A stretch of 64,000 bases of DNA from Pseudomonas sessilinigenes (GCF_003850565.1 NZ_CP027706.1:5642001-5706000); one strand, 5' to 3'; positions 44,501 to 54,245 are shown, counted from the first letter of the stretch. A program made the numbers and translations. The notes: generated by a model from the sequence alone, not told the origin.

Positions 44501-47500
44501 CCTTGGCCTGGTTGTAAGGAGAACCTGGCGCAGTGGCCAGTGACGAAGTACCCGCGGTGTAAACCCCATACAGCGAGTCCATGCTCAGGTTGCCGGCACT
44601 GAGCAGTTCCAGATCGCCAGTCCCGGTGCGGATCACGCTGAAGCGGGTACTGCCCGGCATCGGGGCATACTCCTTGTTGCTCAAGGAGATGCAATAGGCC
44701 GGGGACGCAGCACAAAAGTCACTGATGCTGCCCAGGCCCAGGTCGTCGAGGACCTTCTGGTCGATCGGGTCGCCCTCCTTGACCACGACGCCCAGGTCCG
44801 CCAGGTCGTGTACGACCAGGGCGCTCCAGCCGTAGTTGACCCTGATTGCGCAGTAGACAGGGCTGGCACCGCAGAAGTCGTCGATCGAACCCATGCCCAG
44901 ATCGTCGAGGAGCTTCTGGTCCACTGGATCGCCAAGCTTGACATCGATCCCCATGGCCGCGAGGTCGTTGACCGCGTCCTGGGTCCAGGTCTGTACGCCC
45001 TTGGCCGGTACCTCCTTGGCGAACATGCCGTAGTGACTGTCGGCCAGATGCAGGTCGCCCTGGCTCGGATTGGCTTGCAGGATGCGGCTGTCGGCCGCCT
45101 CGGTATCCCCCCCGGCCACCAGGCGCAGGGACCAGGACTGCGAGCCCTCGGCGAGCATCGGCGCAATGGCCCAGAGCTTGCCCTGGCGCCCCACCTCCTC
45201 CGTACGCAAGGCGATGGAGCTGACGCCGTCCGGCAGCTTGACGTTGGTGCCGGAAGGAATCAGCGCGCCTTTGGCCAACGGCTGGCTGCCATCGAGCAAC
45301 ACCTGGCCGCCAACGGCCGTTGGCAGGCCCACGCCCTTGGGCCAGGTCATGGCCTTGACCCGGGTGTTCTGGGCCAGCAGGCTGCCGGCCTCGAGCTGGG
45401 TCCCGGCGTCCAGGGTCTGGGCTTCGCCGAGCAGGGTCCCGGCGGCGAACAGCAAGTTGCCGGCGGCATCACGGATGGCCGCTGCCAGCACGGTGCCGGC
45501 CGGCAGGACCAGGCTCTGGTCGAGGATCGCGGTCACCGGCAAGCGGGTACCTGCCGCCAGGGTCAGGCCCTTGATCGGCAGGTCATAGTTGAGGGTCGCG
45601 CCGGTGGGGAAGCTGGTGCCATCGGCCAGGGTCACCCCGGTGCCCGGCACGATGATGTTGCCACCGGTGAAGTCCACGCCTGGCAACAGCACCCAGCCCT
45701 TGTCGTCCACGGTCTGCGGTGGCGGGGCGAAGCCGTCGTTGATGCTGCCGTAGATACTCAGCTCGCCACCGGCGCGCAACACCAGGGCTCCGACCTCGCC
45801 TGAGCCATACACCGAAGTCTTCTGGCTGTGGGGGTTGACGCTGGCATAGCGGTAGCCGGACAGGTCCAGGTCGCCCTGCACCACCAGGTCGCCGTCAGGG
45901 GTCTTGCTGACGATCTGGACCCCGGGGCGCAGGTGGAAGGCGTCGGCATAACCTGCGTTGTTCAGCCCGGCCAGCTTGTTCTGCATCAGGTCGCTGTTCT
46001 GCAGGGCCGCGTTGATAAAGGCGCTGCTCAGCTGGTGCTTCTGGTCCAGGTAATCCTGGGTGATTTCCTGATAGGGACGGCCGCTGGCGGCATCGTTCTT
46101 CTGCGGCGCATCGTCATAGCTGACCATGCCGTTGACCGCGATCGAGCGCGCACCCTGGATATCCAGGCGGCCTCGGGCATCGATGGCAATATCGTCGCTG
46201 CTGCCGTCGGGCTTGAATATCCGTGGGGCATTGAGCTCCAGGGTGCCACGGCTGCGGCCGTCGTTTTGTCCCGCAGCGCCACCGACCGCCACCTCCGTGC
46301 CATGGCGCAGGTCGATGCGCGCGCCCTCGGCCAGGGTCAACTGGCCCTTGCCAGACCCCAGCACCACCGTGGCGCGGTTGGGCGCATCGATGATCTTGCC
46401 GTAGCTGTCCACCCGCAGCTTGCTGCCATGGGCGTCGAGCACCGCGCCGGAGTCCAGGGCCAGGCCCTTGCCGGCCGCCAGGTTGATGCTGCCGACCCGC
46501 TCGCCACTGGCGTCCACCAGGCCATTGACCCGCAGGCTGCCGTTATCCAGGGAGACGTTGATGCTGTTGGCCTTCAGGCCATTGCCGATGGTCAGGTCGC
46601 CCTGCTTGAGCTGGAAGCTGCGCGCGCCATACACCTGGCCCTGGTTCAGGCGCTGGTTGAGGGCAGCGAACTGCTCGTCCAGGGTACCGCTGCCACCCAG
46701 GCGCTGGGCCTGGATTTCCACCGCGCCGCCCAGGTACGGCACCCGGGTACCGCCGGCATCGTAAGAGCCGCTGCTGGCGCCAAGGATCTTGCCCGCCAGG
46801 TCCACCAGGCCGGCACCATTGTCCAGGGCCACTGCGCGCAATTTGCCGGCCTGGTTGTTCTGCGCCGACAGGTCGATGCTCGAGCCCGCCGCCTGCAATA
46901 CATTGCCAGTACGGCTCTGCAGCAGCACCTCACCGCCGGCTCCGTACTTGGTCAGATCGTTGAAGGCGATGGCACGCCCGGCCACATCGATCAGCCCAGT
47001 GTCGGTGAGCTGCACATCGCCACGGGCATCCAGGGTCACCTTGCCGCTGGGCAGGACCACGGCGCTGGCCAGGCGGATGCTGTCACCGCTCAAGGACAAC
47101 TCGGCGCCCTGGCCATTGGCCTGGCCACGAGGGCCGGCCGTGGCCCCGATATCGATGGCGCCACCGGCCGTGATGCGATTCACCGAACCGGCTTCGCCGG
47201 TCATCAACGGCGTGCGGATAGTCAGGTTGCCACCGCTGTAGGTAAAACCCTTGAGCGGATCGTAGGCACCCTGGCTCTGGTACACCGCGAGGCTGCCCTT
47301 GTGGTTGGCAGTGATGCGCTGGCTGGCGTTGAGGTTGACGTTGGCGAACCCCAGGGCCAGGCGATCGAAAGTCTTGGTGGTGCTCGGCTGGGCGAAGGCA
47401 CCGTAGCCGAACTCGATGCGCTCGGCGTTGATATCCAGGAGCCCACTGCCCGTCCCGGCGCCGCCGGCCACCACCGCCCCGGCCGGATTCACAGCCCCCT

Positions 47501-50500
47501 GCCAGATCAGGTTGGCGGTGTGGATAGTGGCCACGTCATTGGCACCACCGGCGCCGTAGATGGCCGGAGTCGAGAGCATGAGGTTGCTCAGCAACGATTT
47601 GCCGGTCACCGGATCGTAGGTATCCAGGCCCGCACTGCCGTAGAAGTTGAAGCTGTCCCGGGCCGAGAGTTGCAGGGTCTCCAGGGCCGGGGCGCCGAAC
47701 TGGGTATCGCCGCGCAACAGGCGATCCAGCACTTGCTGGGTCAGGGTCATGCCGGCCGGCAGGCGATTACCCGCGGCTGCCGCAGCCAGGGCTTCGGGGC
47801 TGCCCACATTGATGCTGCTCAAGCCCAGATTCAGGTGCCGGGTGCCATAGCGTACCTGGTCGCCCAGCTCGAAGGTCTTGTCGGTCAGGGCAACGATGCT
47901 GCCCTCGGAGTACAGCGCGGTTTGTCCGGCGCAAAGGCTGGTGTTGCAGCTACCCACCCGGATACCGCCACTGGACTGCTGGGTCGCAGGCGCACTCACC
48001 ACATTGAGCAAGCCATTGGACACCGCCAGCATGTTGCCCACCTGGTAAACGAAGCCATCCCGCGCGTCATAGCTGGCCTTGCCACGGCCGATGGTGTTGA
48101 TCGAGGCGCCCTGCTCCACCAGGATCTTGCCGGTGTTGGCCACCAGGAACACCTCCGGCGCCGCCAGGGCCGCGCCCTGGCGCAGGATGATCGAGCCATT
48201 GCTGGTGCTGGTGCCCTCGGCCAGGGTGATGAGGTTACCGCTCTGGCCGTACTTGACCAGGGTCAGGCCGCCGAGCATCAGGCGGGCAGCACCCAGGGCA
48301 TTGAGGCTGTCGGCATCCAGGGTGATCCCGGTAAACCCGTCAGTGGCCGACTGCCCGGCCTTCACCACTTCGATGCCGTCACCATCGCTCCTGCTCAATA
48401 CCGAAACAGTACCGCCAAAGCCTCCCGCTGCGGCCTCGAAACGGCCAGTACCCTGGAAGGAAAACGCCTCGGTTCCGGCACCGGTTTCCAGCGCCAGCTT
48501 CAGGGTCTTGGCATCTACCGGCAATAGCGGCCGTGGCACGCCGAGCCTGGCCGCGTCGGCCATGGCGAACTGCGCGTAGCTGGTCTCGTTGTACTGCGAA
48601 TAACGACGCAAGGTATCGGCCGAGGTCAGGATCAACTGGCTGGCGATACTGTTGCCGATCCCGGTGTTGGCGATGGACAAGCGCCCGGCGGTGGCCCAGG
48701 AACCATTGCGCATCTGCTGGGCCGAGCCCTCGCTGCCAAGTCCCGCCAGGCCGTTAATCTCCACACGGAAGGCCCCCGGCATCAGGGCGTAGGTGGACGG
48801 CATCAGGGTATAGGTACCCGCCGCCAGCCCCGGAACCCCGGCACCAATGGTCACCTGCTGGCCGATCATCGGGTCCACCGCGCCGCCTTCCGGTGCCACC
48901 GGCGCGTAGCCGGGTTGGGTGCCGGGGACAATGGCGTAGATCGGGTTGCTGGCCAGGCCCGGCAGGACCAGGCCGCCGTTGGTGCCGATCTGCACCAGCG
49001 GGTTGTAGCGAGCATCGGTGGAGCCGCCACGGCCGGAGATGAAGCCAGCGCCCAGCAACTCGCCACCGCCGGACAGGTCCAGGGTCGCCCCTTGCTGCAC
49101 CTTCACCGACTTGCCGCCCAGGATCACGCCGACACTCAGCTCGCTGTTTTCATTGACCATCCCGCCCTGGCCCACGAAGTTCACGGTCTTGCCGTTGTAC
49201 TTGTAGAGCTGGCCATCGACGGTACCGCCATAAGGCAGCACCAGGCCCTTGCCGCTGACCGAGGTCAGGCTGCCCGGTAGCAATTGGACTTTGCTGCTGC
49301 CCAGGTTGCCGATCTCGATCAGGCCCAGGGGCGCGCGCAGCACGCCGCCCTGCTTGATGGTCGCGGCGCCCAGTTGCAGGCGGCCGAAGGCCGAGTACGG
49401 CACGGCCAGGTCAGCGTTGCCATTACGCGCAATGGTCAAGGTCCGTACCGGGTCGAAATCGATACTGGCACCCGAAGGCTCGCCTCGATAACCGGCGATC
49501 ACCCGAGCCCCGACCTCGGTGCCCGGGTACAACTGCGCGGCGCGCAGGGTCATATCGCCCTGGGTCAACAGCTGGGTGCTGATGCCCTTGGCGATCACAT
49601 CGGCGCCGACACCGGCGAGGAAGCGCAGATCGCCCTGGCTGTCGAGCTGGACGTGATCGAAGCCACGGCGCTCGATGTTCACCAGGCTGCTGTCGGCTAG
49701 GCGCAAGTCGCCCTTGCTGCCAAACATCACGTTGCCACGCACATCGATCTGGTTGCCGCTGGCGTTAAACAGTGCCTGGCTAGAGCGTTGCGATGGTTTG
49801 CCGACGGCCACCACCGGGCGGACATACAGGTCCTTGGCCTCCAGGGGCGCGAGAATGCCCGCCAGCAACAGGTAAGGCGCCGACAGCTTGACCCGAGTCT
49901 TGGCCGCGGCATCTTCCGCCAAGCTCAGGGCGCCGCTGTACAGGCGCAGGCTCTGGGCCAGGTTCAGCGACACATCGCCATCGAAGCTCAACAGGCCGTT
50001 GCTCAGCAAGGCCAGGTTGTCGAAGCCGCCGGCCGCCACCTGATCCGCACCGAGGCGGCCATGGCCATACTCCAGAGCGCTGGCCGCAGACTCTGGCGAT
50101 CCGGGCAGGACGTTGGCCTGGTGAGTCTGGCTGAGTACCAATTCGCGGGCCTTGAGCACCCGGTCGGTCACCGCGTTCTTGGTGTAGTAAGGACTCTCCA
50201 GGGCCACGGACAAACTACCGCCTGCTGCGCCAGTACCACCCGCTCGGGCGACGAAGCTGCCGTCCAGGTAAAGGCCATTGTTGGAAGCAAAACTGATGCT
50301 GCCGCCCTGGCTGGCCACCTGCACCCGGCCTTGACCGGGAATGTCCAGGGCCGCCTGGGTACCCGATGCATCCAGCCGTGCGCCATCGCGCACCACCACG
50401 AACAGGTCACTGGCCTTGGCGATGCCCGTGGCCAGGTTGATCTCGCCGCCGATGGAAATCTTGCCGCCATTGCGCACCTGGCCGTAACTGCGCCCCTGGC

Positions 50501-53500
50501 TGTCCACCGCGCTTACCGCCCGGGCCGCGACATCGATGAGCGCCTGCTCGGCGACCCAGATCGAGCGCCCATGGCCTGCGGCATTGGCCGCCTCGGAACT
50601 GGCCACCGTGAGGCCACCCAGGCTAACGCTACCGCCCCAGGCATTGAGGGTACCGCTCAGGGTCAACTGACCGACGCTGCGCAGGTTGATGGCCTGGCCG
50701 GGATCGACGCTGATCACCGCGCCCTTGCCGACCTCAAGCGCGGTGCTCGCCAGTTGCGCCCCGGTGGAATACTGGTTGCCGGCGGTCAGGGTCAATCCGG
50801 CGCCACGGCGCTGGGTCAGCACGCTCTTGGCCGGATCTTCCTGGTACAGGTCCGGCAGCCAACGCTCCAGCACACTGCCCGGGTCGCTCCCGGTGACGGC
50901 ATTGGTGGCCTGGGAGCCAAAGCGATAGATCGGGACATTGACCTCGACCTTGGCGCCGTCGGCCACCTTCAGCCCTTCGTTACCCGTGATGTCATAGGCC
51001 GAGAAGCCTTTGTTGAAGAAGTCTTGCGCCAGTTGCACGGTGCCCGCCTCGGGCACGGTGCTGCCGGCACCGATCAGTACCTTGTGTGCCTGCAGCGCCA
51101 GGGTGCCGCCGCCGTTGACACCATAGCCGCGCAGCTCCCCGGACAAGTCCAGCTTGCCGTCCGCCGCCAGGGTCACGTCGCCGCCCTTGCCACCTGTGGT
51201 CTTGCCATCGAAGCCGATGGTCGCGCCGGAGCCGGCATCCACCAGGGAGGTGCTGGCCAGGTTGAGGTCGCCGCTGCTGCGCAGCGACACCTTGCCGCCG
51301 TTGATAAAGGGCACGCCAAGGTTGTTCGAGGGGTCCAGGACCAGGTTGTTCCAGCGCCCGGAGGCATCCAGCTTGATCCCGCTGGCCACATCGACCCGAG
51401 CCTGGGCATTGCCGGTAGGCGCCAAGATCACGTCACCGACCACGAAGTTGCGGTTGACATCCACCTGGTTCAGCACGTTACCAGCGTTGATGCTGCCGCC
51501 ATGGGCCGTGAGGTTGGCGTTGATCTTGACCTGGGGACCGAACAGGGTGATGTCGCCGCCGTCGGCCACGGTCAACGCGCCGTTGACCTGGATCTGTTGC
51601 CGGGCGCCGACCTTGATCGCCCCCAGCTGCTGGGCATTGAGCTGGTCGCTGTCGAGCACCAAGCGCCCCTGGCGATCGGCGGGCAAGGCGCTGCCCAGGT
51701 CCAGGCCGTCGGCGATCTTCTGCTGGTTAGCCGCGATCAGCACCTGGTCCACGGTGGGGGTCAGGGCATAGCGCAGGGTGCCATTGGCCTTGTTGTAGAT
51801 CGGCGTGTAGTTGCCGATGATCAGTTGCGCCCGCTGGGCCGCGGCCTTGTGGGACTGTTGGTAGCCATCGAGATTGACGTTGGGCACCTGGGTCTGGCGG
51901 TCGCCCTTGTACACATCGCTGAGCAGTTGCCCCTCGAGCACCGCGCTGCCGGTGCCGATCACCAGCTTGCCGGCATCACGGCCCACCGTGTAGCCCGCCT
52001 CGTAGCGCTGCTGCTGGGCGATCAGCGGGTTGTAGTAATAGTCGGTGCGGCCCCAGCGCGGGCTGCTGTCCACATAGCCCTTGTAGATCCCGGTGTAGAG
52101 CAGGTCTCCCGGGGCCCGGGACAATTCATACAGGCGCCCGTCCACGCCCTTGAGCCAGGTCTGCTGGATGTAGCCGTCCTGCACGTCCACCGTGCCACCG
52201 GACAGGTTCAGCTGAGCACCGGACTGAGTCACCACCTCCTTGCCGGTGAACGTCAGGGTGCCGCCCTGGGCCATCCACTCACCGACGTTATGCCGCTGGG
52301 TGCCCAGGTAGCCGCCCACTTCCAGCAGGCCACCGGCGGTGTACCAGCGATCGGTGGCGTAGCCATTGGTGCCGGCCGGCACGAACACCAGCTCTCGCAG
52401 GTCGACCCAGACATCGCTGTTGATCAGCTTGCCGCTATCACGGTTGCCCGCCGAATCACGCTGCTCATTGCCCTGGACGTTGATTTTGACGTTGTTGGAC
52501 TCCATCGCCACCTTGACCCCGAGGGCGCCGGCGACATCGATCACCGCACCGTCGCGCACCAGGCTGCGCTGGCCGGCGCTGACCGCTACCTGGCCGCCGG
52601 TGGCCAGGGTGATGGAGCCCTTCTGGAAATCCACGGTGCCGCCGCTGACGATCTCCACCCGGGACTGGTCGGTACGGTCGGCAACGCTGCTGAGGTTATT
52701 GAACTGGCCGGTGATCAGGTTGGTCGGGCTGCCGTCGAGGTTGCCCAGGCCACTGTTGCGCTGGCTGTCCAGGGCGGTATTGCCGCTGCTGTCCAGGAGA
52801 ATCGCCGTGGTGCTGCCCTGCCCCAGGGTCACGCTACCCGTGCTGTCGCTGGCGGCATTGAGCAAGTGGATGGTGCCCCGGGTATCTACCGAGGTGCTGG
52901 CCAGGGCCACGCCGTTCTGCTGCACCTGGTGCCCGGTCAGGGTGATGTCGCCGGTGGAGGCCATGATCAACCCACTGTTGCTGACCTTGCCTGCGCTACT
53001 GCCGGGCTTGAGCGAGGTAGCCACTTCATTGCCACGGGTGGTGGAGCGCTGGTTGCCCTCGGTCCCCACCCCGCGGCGGATGTAGAAACTATCGCCCGCA
53101 GCCAGGGCGGTCTGGCCCTTGGCGGTGACGATGGTCCCGGCGTTCTCCACCTCCGAGCCCAGCATCAGGACATAGCCACCGGCATCGGTGGAGGTCGCCG
53201 GGGCGTGGGTCTGGATCAGCGCCCCACCCTGGACCTGGACCTTGCCTGCCGCATCGCTGAAGGTCGGCTGGGTACCGCTGGCATCCACATAGAGCCCACG
53301 CTTGCTGAACTGCTCGTCGCTGATGGTCGCCGCGGCCGCCACCAGGTTACGCACGTTGACCTGGCTGGTACCGCTGAAGATCACCCCGTTGCGGTTCATG
53401 ATCATCACCGTGCCGGCACCCTTGATCTGCCCCTGGATCTCGCTGGGCCGACCATTGGGGTCATTGATCTTGTTCAGCAGCGCCCAATTGGACTGCTGCT

Positions 53501-54044
53501 GGAAGTCCACCGTGGTATTGCGCCCGACGTTGAAGGTCTCCCAGTTGAGGATGGCCTTGTCGGCGGTTTGTTCGATGGTGACCGTGGTCTTGCCGCCGGA
53601 CTGGCTCTGCACCGGGCCCTTGGCGTTGATCCAGCCCTGGGTCAGGCTGTTGTCGACCTTGAGCCCGCCCTGGCCAAGGCCGTCGGGAATGCGGCTGACC
53701 GTGCCGAGCGCGGCCTGGCGAGCGGCGGCCTGGGCCGCTTGTTGGGCGGCGATGGCCGCCACCGTGGAGTTGAGGTTGCCCAGGGAACGCTGCAACTGCT
53801 GGTTGACCTGGGCCTGCTGGGACAACGGTGGCGGCATGCCCGGCACCTGGGCACCGGGCCGCGCGGCAGTGGCCGCCTGGGAGGCGCCCTTGTCGGCGAA
53901 CCAGCCGGAACTGAACGCCGGGGCTGCGTGGGCACTGCCGGCCATGAGCAACAGGGCGATGGCCTGGGCCAGGGGCTTGAGCCGCAGGATCGGCGCCTGG
54001 GAGTCCAGGCCAGGGGTATTAACCGGTGGTTTGCAGCGAACCAT
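41511..54044 (-). CDS. pdtA: Giant filamentous-haemagglutinin-like TPS exoprotein
   Basis: A 4177-residue TpsA protein, exported by Sec then by PdtB. It has an extended signal peptide (PLAQAIALLLMAGSAHA, to about residue 41). A TPS/haemagglutination-activity domain (about 125-290) carries NWETFNVGRNTTVDFQQQ and MNRNGVIFSGTSQVNVRNL. A very long right-handed beta-helix follows. A GT-rich hexad region lies at about 2795-2940 and a Cys-paired double repeat at about 3022-3129. A C-terminal DUF3739-like part has a helical insert (LAWLAERFGFVGSAAEARAY). No VENN motif or toxin tip is seen, so it is a surface adhesin rather than a contact-dependent-inhibition toxin. Its pdtB partner is 33 kb away. Confidence 0.93.
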   Translation of the reverse strand: MVRCKPPVNTPGLDSQAPILRLKPLAQAIALLLMAGSAHAAPAFSSGWFADKGASQAATAARPGAQVPGMPPPLSQQAQVNQQLQRSLGNLNSTVAAIAAQQAAQAAARQAALGTVSRIPDGLGQGGLKVDNSLTQGWINAKGPVQSQSGGKTTVTIEQTADKAILNWETFNVGRNTTVDFQQQSNWALLNKINDPNGRPSEIQGQIKGAGTVMIMNRNGVIFSGTSQVNVRNLVAAAATISDEQFSKRGLYVDASGTQPTFSDAAGKVQVQGGALIQTHAPATSTDAGGYVLMLGSEVENAGTIVTAKGQTALAAGDSFYIRRGVGTEGNQRSTTRGNEVATSLKPGSSAGKVSNSGLIMASTGDITLTGHQVQQNGVALASTSVDTRGTIHLLNAASDSTGSVTLGQGSTTAILLDSSGNTALDSQRNSGLGNLDGSPTNLITGQFNNLSSVADRTDQSRVEIVSGGTVDFQKGSITLATGGQVAVSAGQRSLVRDGAVIDVAGALGVKVAMESNNVKINVQGNEQRDSAGNRDSGKLINSDVWVDLRELVFVPAGTNGYATDRWYTAGGLLEVGGYLGTQRHNVGEWMAQGGTLTFTGKEVVTQSGAQLNLSGGTVDVQDGYIQQTWLKGVDGRLYELSRAPGDLLYTGIYKGYVDSSPRWGRTDYYYNPLIAQQQRYEAGYTVGRDAGKLVIGTGSAVLEGQLLSDVYKGDRQTQVPNVNLDGYQQSHKAAAQRAQLIIGNYTPIYNKANGTLRYALTPTVDQVLIAANQQKIADGLDLGSALPADRQGRLVLDSDQLNAQQLGAIKVGARQQIQVNGALTVADGGDITLFGPQVKINANLTAHGGSINAGNVLNQVDVNRNFVVGDVILAPTGNAQARVDVASGIKLDASGRWNNLVLDPSNNLGVPFINGGKVSLRSSGDLNLASTSLVDAGSGATIGFDGKTTGGKGGDVTLAADGKLDLSGELRGYGVNGGGTLALQAHKVLIGAGSTVPEAGTVQLAQDFFNKGFSAYDITGNEGLKVADGAKVEVNVPIYRFGSQATNAVTGSDPGSVLERWLPDLYQEDPAKSVLTQRRGAGLTLTAGNQYSTGAQLASTALEVGKGAVISVDPGQAINLRSVGQLTLSGTLNAWGGSVSLGGLTVASSEAANAAGHGRSIWVAEQALIDVAARAVSAVDSQGRSYGQVRNGGKISIGGEINLATGIAKASDLFVVVRDGARLDASGTQAALDIPGQGRVQVASQGGSISFASNNGLYLDGSFVARAGGTGAAGGSLSVALESPYYTKNAVTDRVLKARELVLSQTHQANVLPGSPESAASALEYGHGRLGADQVAAGGFDNLALLSNGLLSFDGDVSLNLAQSLRLYSGALSLAEDAAAKTRVKLSAPYLLLAGILAPLEAKDLYVRPVVAVGKPSQRSSQALFNASGNQIDVRGNVMFGSKGDLRLADSSLVNIERRGFDHVQLDSQGDLRFLAGVGADVIAKGISTQLLTQGDMTLRAAQLYPGTEVGARVIAGYRGEPSGASIDFDPVRTLTIARNGNADLAVPYSAFGRLQLGAATIKQGGVLRAPLGLIEIGNLGSSKVQLLPGSLTSVSGKGLVLPYGGTVDGQLYKYNGKTVNFVGQGGMVNENSELSVGVILGGKSVKVQQGATLDLSGGGELLGAGFISGRGGSTDARYNPLVQIGTNGGLVLPGLASNPIYAIVPGTQPGYAPVAPEGGAVDPMIGQQVTIGAGVPGLAAGTYTLMPSTYALMPGAFRVEINGLAGLGSEGSAQQMRNGSWATAGRLSIANTGIGNSIASQLILTSADTLRRYSQYNETSYAQFAMADAARLGVPRPLLPVDAKTLKLALETGAGTEAFSFQGTGRFEAAAGGFGGTVSVLSRSDGDGIEVVKAGQSATDGFTGITLDADSLNALGAARLMLGGLTLVKYGQSGNLITLAEGTSTSNGSIILRQGAALAAPEVFLVANTGKILVEQGASINTIGRGKASYDARDGFVYQVGNMLAVSNGLLNVVSAPATQQSSGGIRVGSCNTSLCAGQTALYSEGSIVALTDKTFELGDQVRYGTRHLNLGLSSINVGSPEALAAAAAGNRLPAGMTLTQQVLDRLLRGDTQFGAPALETLQLSARDSFNFYGSAGLDTYDPVTGKSLLSNLMLSTPAIYGAGGANDVATIHTANLIWQGAVNPAGAVVAGGAGTGSGLLDINAERIEFGYGAFAQPSTTKTFDRLALGFANVNLNASQRITANHKGSLAVYQSQGAYDPLKGFTYSGGNLTIRTPLMTGEAGSVNRITAGGAIDIGATAGPRGQANGQGAELSLSGDSIRLASAVVLPSGKVTLDARGDVQLTDTGLIDVAGRAIAFNDLTKYGAGGEVLLQSRTGNVLQAAGSSIDLSAQNNQAGKLRAVALDNGAGLVDLAGKILGASSGSYDAGGTRVPYLGGAVEIQAQRLGGSGTLDEQFAALNQRLNQGQVYGARSFQLKQGDLTIGNGLKANSINVSLDNGSLRVNGLVDASGERVGSINLAAGKGLALDSGAVLDAHGSKLRVDSYGKIIDAPNRATVVLGSGKGQLTLAEGARIDLRHGTEVAVGGAAGQNDGRSRGTLELNAPRIFKPDGSSDDIAIDARGRLDIQGARSIAVNGMVSYDDAPQKNDAASGRPYQEITQDYLDQKHQLSSAFINAALQNSDLMQNKLAGLNNAGYADAFHLRPGVQIVSKTPDGDLVVQGDLDLSGYRYASVNPHSQKTSVYGSGEVGALVLRAGGELSIYGSINDGFAPPPQTVDDKGWVLLPGVDFTGGNIIVPGTGVTLADGTSFPTGATLNYDLPIKGLTLAAGTRLPVTAILDQSLVLPAGTVLAAAIRDAAGNLLFAAGTLLGEAQTLDAGTQLEAGSLLAQNTRVKAMTWPKGVGLPTAVGGQVLLDGSQPLAKGALIPSGTNVKLPDGVSSIALRTEEVGRQGKLWAIAPMLAEGSQSWSLRLVAGGDTEAADSRILQANPSQGDLHLADSHYGMFAKEVPAKGVQTWTQDAVNDLAAMGIDVKLGDPVDQKLLDDLGMGSIDDFCGASPVYCAIRVNYGWSALVVHDLADLGVVVKEGDPIDQKVLDDLGLGSISDFCAASPAYCISLSNKEYAPMPGSTRFSVIRTGTGDLELLSAGNLSMDSLYGVYTAGTSSLATAPGSPYNQAKAPGRGTTVLNDVNSYFEKFVDGGSESLYRAWYPDGGGNLSLRVGGNLTGNIVDTAAESQARPNPQDSGHDSTQVGNWLWRQGGGQSLPTAWWINFGSYTATATADQLVGFTGFGTLGGGNLDVRVAGDAGVLKPLAGSVLERSANPRTQGLVLAVGSTGRVTADGGLQLTGGGDLRFEVGGGLNPGSSLTKQSQTDGVLLNLRGNAQVLGASVGSLDLHYGSRPEDRSAGETRAFDPVRATTALAAGGITLVPGDATFNLSTRGDLVLQSVIDPGRTSLMNGYALEGIQGSGKTWFSLWTDRTAIDLYSAGGNATPMMTAVESDLAVVYPSILRVTAASGSLYYGSAKGVGTVNNNRSTLVLAPSNNSQLQLLAGDSIYGGNLSINQSFAAPTTLATPFNPAYEARNGNGVLIPGMGNLSADANLAGDSYPLFTFGSPSATGGWQRNSGPARFYALKGDLLAVGSGRSLVFTDSDRRFGQTRYEGGGPVWMMAGRDIVSSGTSLDGARVGGNELGYYTFTGNLFIHDNPNDISIVSAGRDVLYSNFNVAGPGTLELTAGRNILMEDKVSVTSLGAVAPGDSRPGASIVMQAGVGTSGPDYRRFVEAYLDPANLAGSGESLVGKRVAKTYESELLAWLAERFGFVGSAAEARAYYAALPAEQQRVFARDVYFAELKAAGREYNQEGGVRQGSYARGRAAIAALFPQTDVAGNPITYKGDITLFGGSGVHTNFGGKIQMLTPGGSQTFGIEGDAPPASAGIITQGAGDIQLYSLGSILLGQSRIMTTFGGAIMGWSAEGDINAGRGSKTTVVYTPPKRVYDNWGNVSLAPSVPSTGAGIATLAPIPEVPSGDIDLIAPLGTVDAGEAGIRVSGSVNVAALQVVNAANIQTQGKSSGIPVTATVNTSAMTSASAAGSAASQAAQDAVRNQQTAARQGRASIVTVEVLGFGSEQVERAREEASHAPAYNPDSPVQVLGAGPLNDQARARLTEEERKQLTL

Positions 54045-54153
54045 TACTACTCATCCTTTGTTATGACGCCCAGGGGTGCGCGACGCTGTACGGCCCAGGG
54101 CGCGCGTCACTGCTCTAGGGGATAGGCCGTTGTCGGGGGATGCGACCGAACTG

Positions 54154-54171
54154 ATGTCATGGAAAATTCAT
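54154..54171. promoter_or_regulatory. Pho-box-like 18-mer upstream of pdtA
   Basis: ATGTCATGGAAAATTCAT on the plus strand, ending about 110 nt before the pdtA start. Its reverse complement and that of the phdA box share ATGAA-N6-ATGACA. It keeps the PhoB half-site spacing, though reversed relative to the gene. Function is inferred. Confidence 0.4.
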
Positions 54172-54245
54172 CTGTGCGGTGTAGGACTCGATGGCCAGCG
54201 ACGAAAACGCCCGTCGCCGATCATCCAGATGCTCTGTGGCAGCCC

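Noticed and set aside
41511..54044. PdtA as a contact-dependent inhibition (CdiA) toxin
   Set aside because: No VENN or other pretoxin motif, no variable toxin tip and no immunity gene downstream. The C-terminus is of DUF3739/adhesin type.
45828..54125. Long plus-strand open frames of 899 and 1445 codons across pdtA
   Set aside because: They are shadows of the GC-rich pdtA reading frame on the other strand, with low-complexity His/Gln/Gly/Ala composition and no Shine-Dalgarno or recognised domain.
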